DNA of 8,805 nucleotides, taken from Bacillota bacterium (GTDB lineage Bacteria; Armatimonadota; Hebobacteria; Hebobacterales; Hebobacteraceae). The stretch is from the NCBI GenBank assembly GCA_030597345.1, contig JAUVSA010000072.1, forward strand, positions 1 through 8,805, written 5' to 3'. Positions 7,061 through 8,805 of the stretch are shown one piece after another. Each line of letters opens with the position of its first letter. Position 1 is the first letter of the stretch. Below the pieces are notes generated by a model, which had not been told where the DNA came from, did no database searches, and saw nothing but the letters and a program-made list of their open reading frames with translations. Position numbers and translations under genes: made by a program.

Positions 7061-7675
7061 ATGGGTGAAGATCGAGACGAGGTGCGAGAGCTGGTCGTCC
7101 GGGCGAAGGTCGCCTGCCGGGCGCGCTCCGGTGACGGGGAGGCGTTCGGGGCGCTCTATCGGCGGTACCAGTCCGGCATCTATACCTTCATTCGGAGCCA
7201 GGTGAGGGAGGCGGAGTTGGCGGCGGACTTGACGCAGGATACGTTCGTGCGGGCGTGGGAGTCGCTGCCGCGGCTGCGGAAGGAGGGCGCATTCCGGGGG
7301 TGGCTGTATCGGATCGCGGCGAATCTGGTAAGGGATGAGGTGAAGTCGGGGCGGGCGCGGCTGGAGGTGACGGAGAGCACGCTGGCGGGGGAGGACGGCA
7401 GCAGGCTGCCGGAGCCGGCCGGGAAGGAAGGCGTGCCGGAGGAGATGTTAGCATCGGAAGAGATGAAGGAGGAGGTGCGGCGTGCCCTCGATTCCCTGCC
7501 GGCAGAGCAGAGGGCGGCGGTGGTGATGCACCATATGGAGGGGATGGGGATGTCGGAAATTGCAGAGGCGATGGGAGTGAGGCCGGGGACGGTGATGTCC
7601 CGGCTGGCGCGGGCGCGGGAGGCGCTGCGGAAGGAATTGTCTCGTTACGTGGAGGGGTCTGATGACGAAGTGTGA
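7061..7675 (+). CDS. ECF-type RNA polymerase sigma factor
   Basis: This 204-residue protein has the two-domain layout of extracytoplasmic-function sigma factors. Region 2 spans about residues 27-97, with YRRYQSGIYTFIRSQV (33-48), DLTQDTFVRAWESL (56-69) and FRGWLYRIAANLVRDE (78-93). An acidic, glycine-rich linker covers 98-135. Region 4 spans about 137-192, with LDSLPAEQRAAVVMHHMEGM (143-162) and the helix-turn-helix MSEIAEAMGVRPGTVMSRLA (164-183). It would direct RNA polymerase to a set of stress promoters. The N-terminus carries an apparent 6-residue insertion, RAKVACRA (14-21), where relatives run straight into R-S/A-G-D; this coincides with a repeated DNA element. The ATG at 7061 has GAGGGG (7042-7047) 13 bases upstream, which is rather far. 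A 6-codon ORF, MDRLNG (7048-7068), overlaps the start. The 3' end overlaps the anti-sigma gene by 14 bases. No clear promoter was found upstream. Confidence 0.93.
   Translation: MGEDRDEVRELVVRAKVACRARSGDGEAFGALYRRYQSGIYTFIRSQVREAELAADLTQDTFVRAWESLPRLRKEGAFRGWLYRIAANLVRDEVKSGRARLEVTESTLAGEDGSRLPEPAGKEGVPEEMLASEEMKEEVRRALDSLPAEQRAAVVMHHMEGMGMSEIAEAMGVRPGTVMSRLARAREALRKELSRYVEGSDDEV
7099..7122 (+). repeat. 24-bp dispersed repeat, copy 1 (inside the sigma gene)
   Basis: The copy consists of CCGGGC, the 12-base core GAAGGTCGCCTG, then CCGGGC again. It is therefore one 18-bp unit plus a 6-base direct repeat. The identical 24 bases recur at 8331-8354. Within it GGCGA-AGG-TCGCC forms a 5-bp stem with a 3-base loop. 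It is read here as RAKVACRA and keeps the frame. Deleting 18 bases restores VVRARSGD, the usual sequence before region 2 of ECF sigma factors. Confidence 0.8.
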
Positions 7676-8183
7676 TTTCATAAGGGATAGACTTGCGGAG
7701 TACGCGGTGGGCGGGCTGCGGGGCCGGGTGCGGGCGCGGGTGGAAGCGCACACGCGCACATGCTCGGAATGCAGGGCGGAGCTGCGGGCGCTGGAGCGGA
7801 CGGGAGAGCTGTTGGATGCAACGGCTCCGCAGGAGGCGCCAGCGGAGACCTGGGAGGGGATTCAGGAGAGGATTGCGCTGCATCCCCGTGGGGAGCGGCG
7901 GCGGGAGACGCGCGGGCGGCCGAAGCTCGGCTGGCGGCCGAAGCTCGGCTGGCGGCCGCGCTGGGCATGGGTCATGGCGACGGCGGCCGTGGTGCTGGTG
8001 TTGATGGTGGCCGTGTTGCTGGGGCCGCTGGGATTAGGAGAGCCGCGGCTGGTGGTGGCGCTGGAGGCGGACGAAGAGATGCAGGCGACGATGGAAGGCC
8101 ACCTGTCGGCAGTGTGGGCGGCGCCGCTTTCGGATATGGCGGCGCTGGGACTGCAGATGGCGTCGGTGGAGGAGAACGGATGA
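7662..8183 (+). CDS. Zinc-finger anti-sigma factor with one transmembrane helix
   Basis: The protein is 173 residues. Its cytoplasmic N-terminus has C4 and the HTRTCSEC motif (H30-x3-C34-x2-C37), the zinc-binding ZAS/zf-HC2 signature that binds and blocks ECF sigma factors. One hydrophobic helix spans about 103-121 (VMATAAVVLVLMVAVLL), and residues 122-173 should lie outside the membrane. Just before the helix the sequence RPKLGW is repeated twice (87-98), then RPRWAW. This arises from an 18-bp tandem DNA repeat and adds positive charge at the membrane face. The ATG at 7662 lies within the last codons of the sigma gene, with GGAGGGG (7651-7657) 4 bases upstream, so translation is probably coupled. 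Its stop overlaps the next start as ATGA. It is the likely membrane-bound partner of the sigma factor. Confidence 0.88.
   Translation: MTKCDFIRDRLAEYAVGGLRGRVRARVEAHTRTCSECRAELRALERTGELLDATAPQEAPAETWEGIQERIALHPRGERRRETRGRPKLGWRPKLGWRPRWAWVMATAAVVLVLMVAVLLGPLGLGEPRLVVALEADEEMQATMEGHLSAVWAAPLSDMAALGLQMASVEENG
7915..7958 (+). repeat. 18-bp tandem repeat in the anti-sigma gene (two copies plus 8 bases)
   Basis: Two perfect copies of GGCGGCCGAAGCTCGGCT (7915-7932 and 7933-7950) are followed by GGCGGCCG (7951-7958). Each unit encodes RPKLGW in frame. It contains GCCGA-AGC-TCGGC, a 5-bp stem with a 3-base loop. The unit aligns with that of the repeats at 7099 and 8331 over 18 bases with four differences, all G/C swaps. 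Confidence 0.9.
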
Positions 8184-8805
8184 GGGTACGGCTGGCGATA
8201 GCTTGGGCAGTCCTGGCGGCCGCTGCGGGGGCCGCACTGGCGCAGTCTTCGGTGTGGGAGATGGTGTGGAGAAGCGAGGAGGCGACAGAGCGAACGTCGA
8301 TGGTGGGGCGGGCGCGGACGATGACGCTGGCCGGGCGAAGGTCGCCTGCCGGGCACAGGGCGGCAACGGCCAGGGTCCGGGCGGCGAGAGGCAAGCTGCG
8401 GCTGGATTATGAAGCAGGACGGCGGCGCTGGTCGGTGATCGACGATGGGAGACAGCTGATCTACTTGGACCCGCACGCACACGAGGCGGTGCTGTATCCG
8501 CGGCCGGCGCTGGCGGTCGACCGGAAGCTGGCGGAACGCAACTACGAGGCGAAAGTGATGGGGCAGGAACAGATCGCGGGGCGGCCGGTGCAACTGGTCG
8601 CGATCATCCCGCGCGGTGGGGGGTCGGCGGCGCTGCGGCTGTGGCTGGACGAGGAGACAGGGTTTGCGCTGAAGCGAGAGCGCTACAATGTTGAGGGCAA
8701 TCTGACGAGCGGGACGGAGTACGTGGAGGCTGCGTTCGGGGGGGCGGTGCCGGGGGACGTCTTCTTGGTGCCGAAGGGATGGGCGGAGGGGCCGCTGGGT
8801 GGGCG
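8180..8805 (+). CDS. Secreted MucB/RseB-like regulatory protein (C-terminus cut by window edge)
   Basis: Of this protein, 208 residues are visible and it is open at the right edge. The N-terminus is a clear Sec signal peptide: MRVR, a hydrophobic core AIAWAVLAAAAGAA (6-19), and a likely cleavage after ALA before Q22. There is no lipobox cysteine, so a soluble secreted or periplasmic protein is likely. The body resembles the MucB/RseB and LolA-like lipid-binding fold: KLRLDYEAG (72-80), DGRQLIYLDPHAHEAVLYP (89-107), and LWLDEETGFALKRERYNVEG (154-173), followed by TSGTEYVEAAF (176-186). In proteobacteria RseB binds the anti-sigma RseA outside the membrane and controls its proteolysis, and a similar sensing role is inferred here from gene order. 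The ATG overlaps the anti-sigma stop (ATGA), with GGAGGAG (8168-8174) 5 bases upstream. Residues 52-57 (GRRSPA) are an apparent insertion caused by the 24-bp repeat; MTLAGHRAATARVRA would be continuous without it. Confidence 0.8.
   Translation, partial: MRVRLAIAWAVLAAAAGAALAQSSVWEMVWRSEEATERTSMVGRARTMTLAGRRSPAGHRAATARVRAARGKLRLDYEAGRRRWSVIDDGRQLIYLDPHAHEAVLYPRPALAVDRKLAERNYEAKVMGQEQIAGRPVQLVAIIPRGGGSAALRLWLDEETGFALKRERYNVEGNLTSGTEYVEAAFGGAVPGDVFLVPKGWAEGPLGG
8331..8354 (+). repeat. 24-bp dispersed repeat, copy 2 (inside the RseB-like gene)
   Basis: Identical over 24 bases to 7099-7122: CCGGGC, core GAAGGTCGCCTG, CCGGGC. Flanking bases differ on both sides, so the match ends exactly at the 6-base direct repeats. 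It is read here in another frame, as GRRSPAG, and again keeps the gene open. Removing 18 bases gives an uninterrupted family-like sequence. Confidence 0.8.

Noticed and set aside
7915..7958. CRISPR-like array
   Set aside because: The repeats are contiguous 18-mers with no spacers and lie in frame inside a gene.
7862..8593. Minus-strand frame opposite the anti-sigma and RseB-like genes
   Set aside because: It is a proline/arginine-rich shadow that spans two real overlapping genes, with no ribosome site.

Overview
This is a high-GC bacterial window with seven protein-coding genes and no RNA gene, transposase, phage gene or CRISPR array that I can see. The gene set (a DUF362/ferredoxin protein, a PfkB sugar kinase, an M14 peptidase with a cytosolic-carboxypeptidase-like N-domain, a DUF6785/DUF6784-type membrane protein, a large FAD-dependent oxidoreductase, and an ECF sigma / anti-sigma / RseB-like cassette) resembles what is found in Armatimonadota, Planctomycetota and related, mostly uncultured, heterotrophs. 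That placement is an inference from gene families only and is weak.

Layout. On the minus strand, bases 1-1736 hold a sugar kinase followed by a DUF362 protein with ferredoxin-type cysteine motifs, which runs off the left edge. A 52-base gap between them is nearly filled by a 10-bp perfect hairpin. Divergent from the kinase, on the plus strand, are a zinc carboxypeptidase (GTG start at 1863) and a polytopic membrane protein (3111-5078), separated by 108 bases that carry a 12-bp perfect hairpin. A FAD-dependent oxidoreductase (5119-6900, minus) converges on the membrane protein. It has its own convincing -35/-10 promoter at 6943-6971. Divergent from it, 7061 to the right edge is a compact, overlapping three-gene operon: ECF sigma factor, zinc-finger anti-sigma factor with one membrane helix, and a secreted MucB/RseB-like protein cut by the right edge.

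How the genes fit together. The right-hand operon is a cell-envelope stress-sensing module: a periplasmic sensor, a membrane-spanning anti-sigma factor and the sigma factor it restrains. The other genes look catabolic or redox-related (sugar phosphorylation, peptide or amide hydrolysis, transport, FAD oxidation). Nothing in the sequence ties them to one pathway or shows that the sigma factor controls them.

Most notable signal. All three genes of the sigma operon carry an in-frame short repeat with an 18-bp period. The sigma gene and the RseB-like gene share an identical 24-base copy, read in different frames. The anti-sigma gene carries two tandem copies of a related 18-mer that differs only by four G/C swaps. 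These look like small palindromic elements that have inserted into coding DNA at tolerated positions. I see no defence system or other obviously new multi-gene machine.
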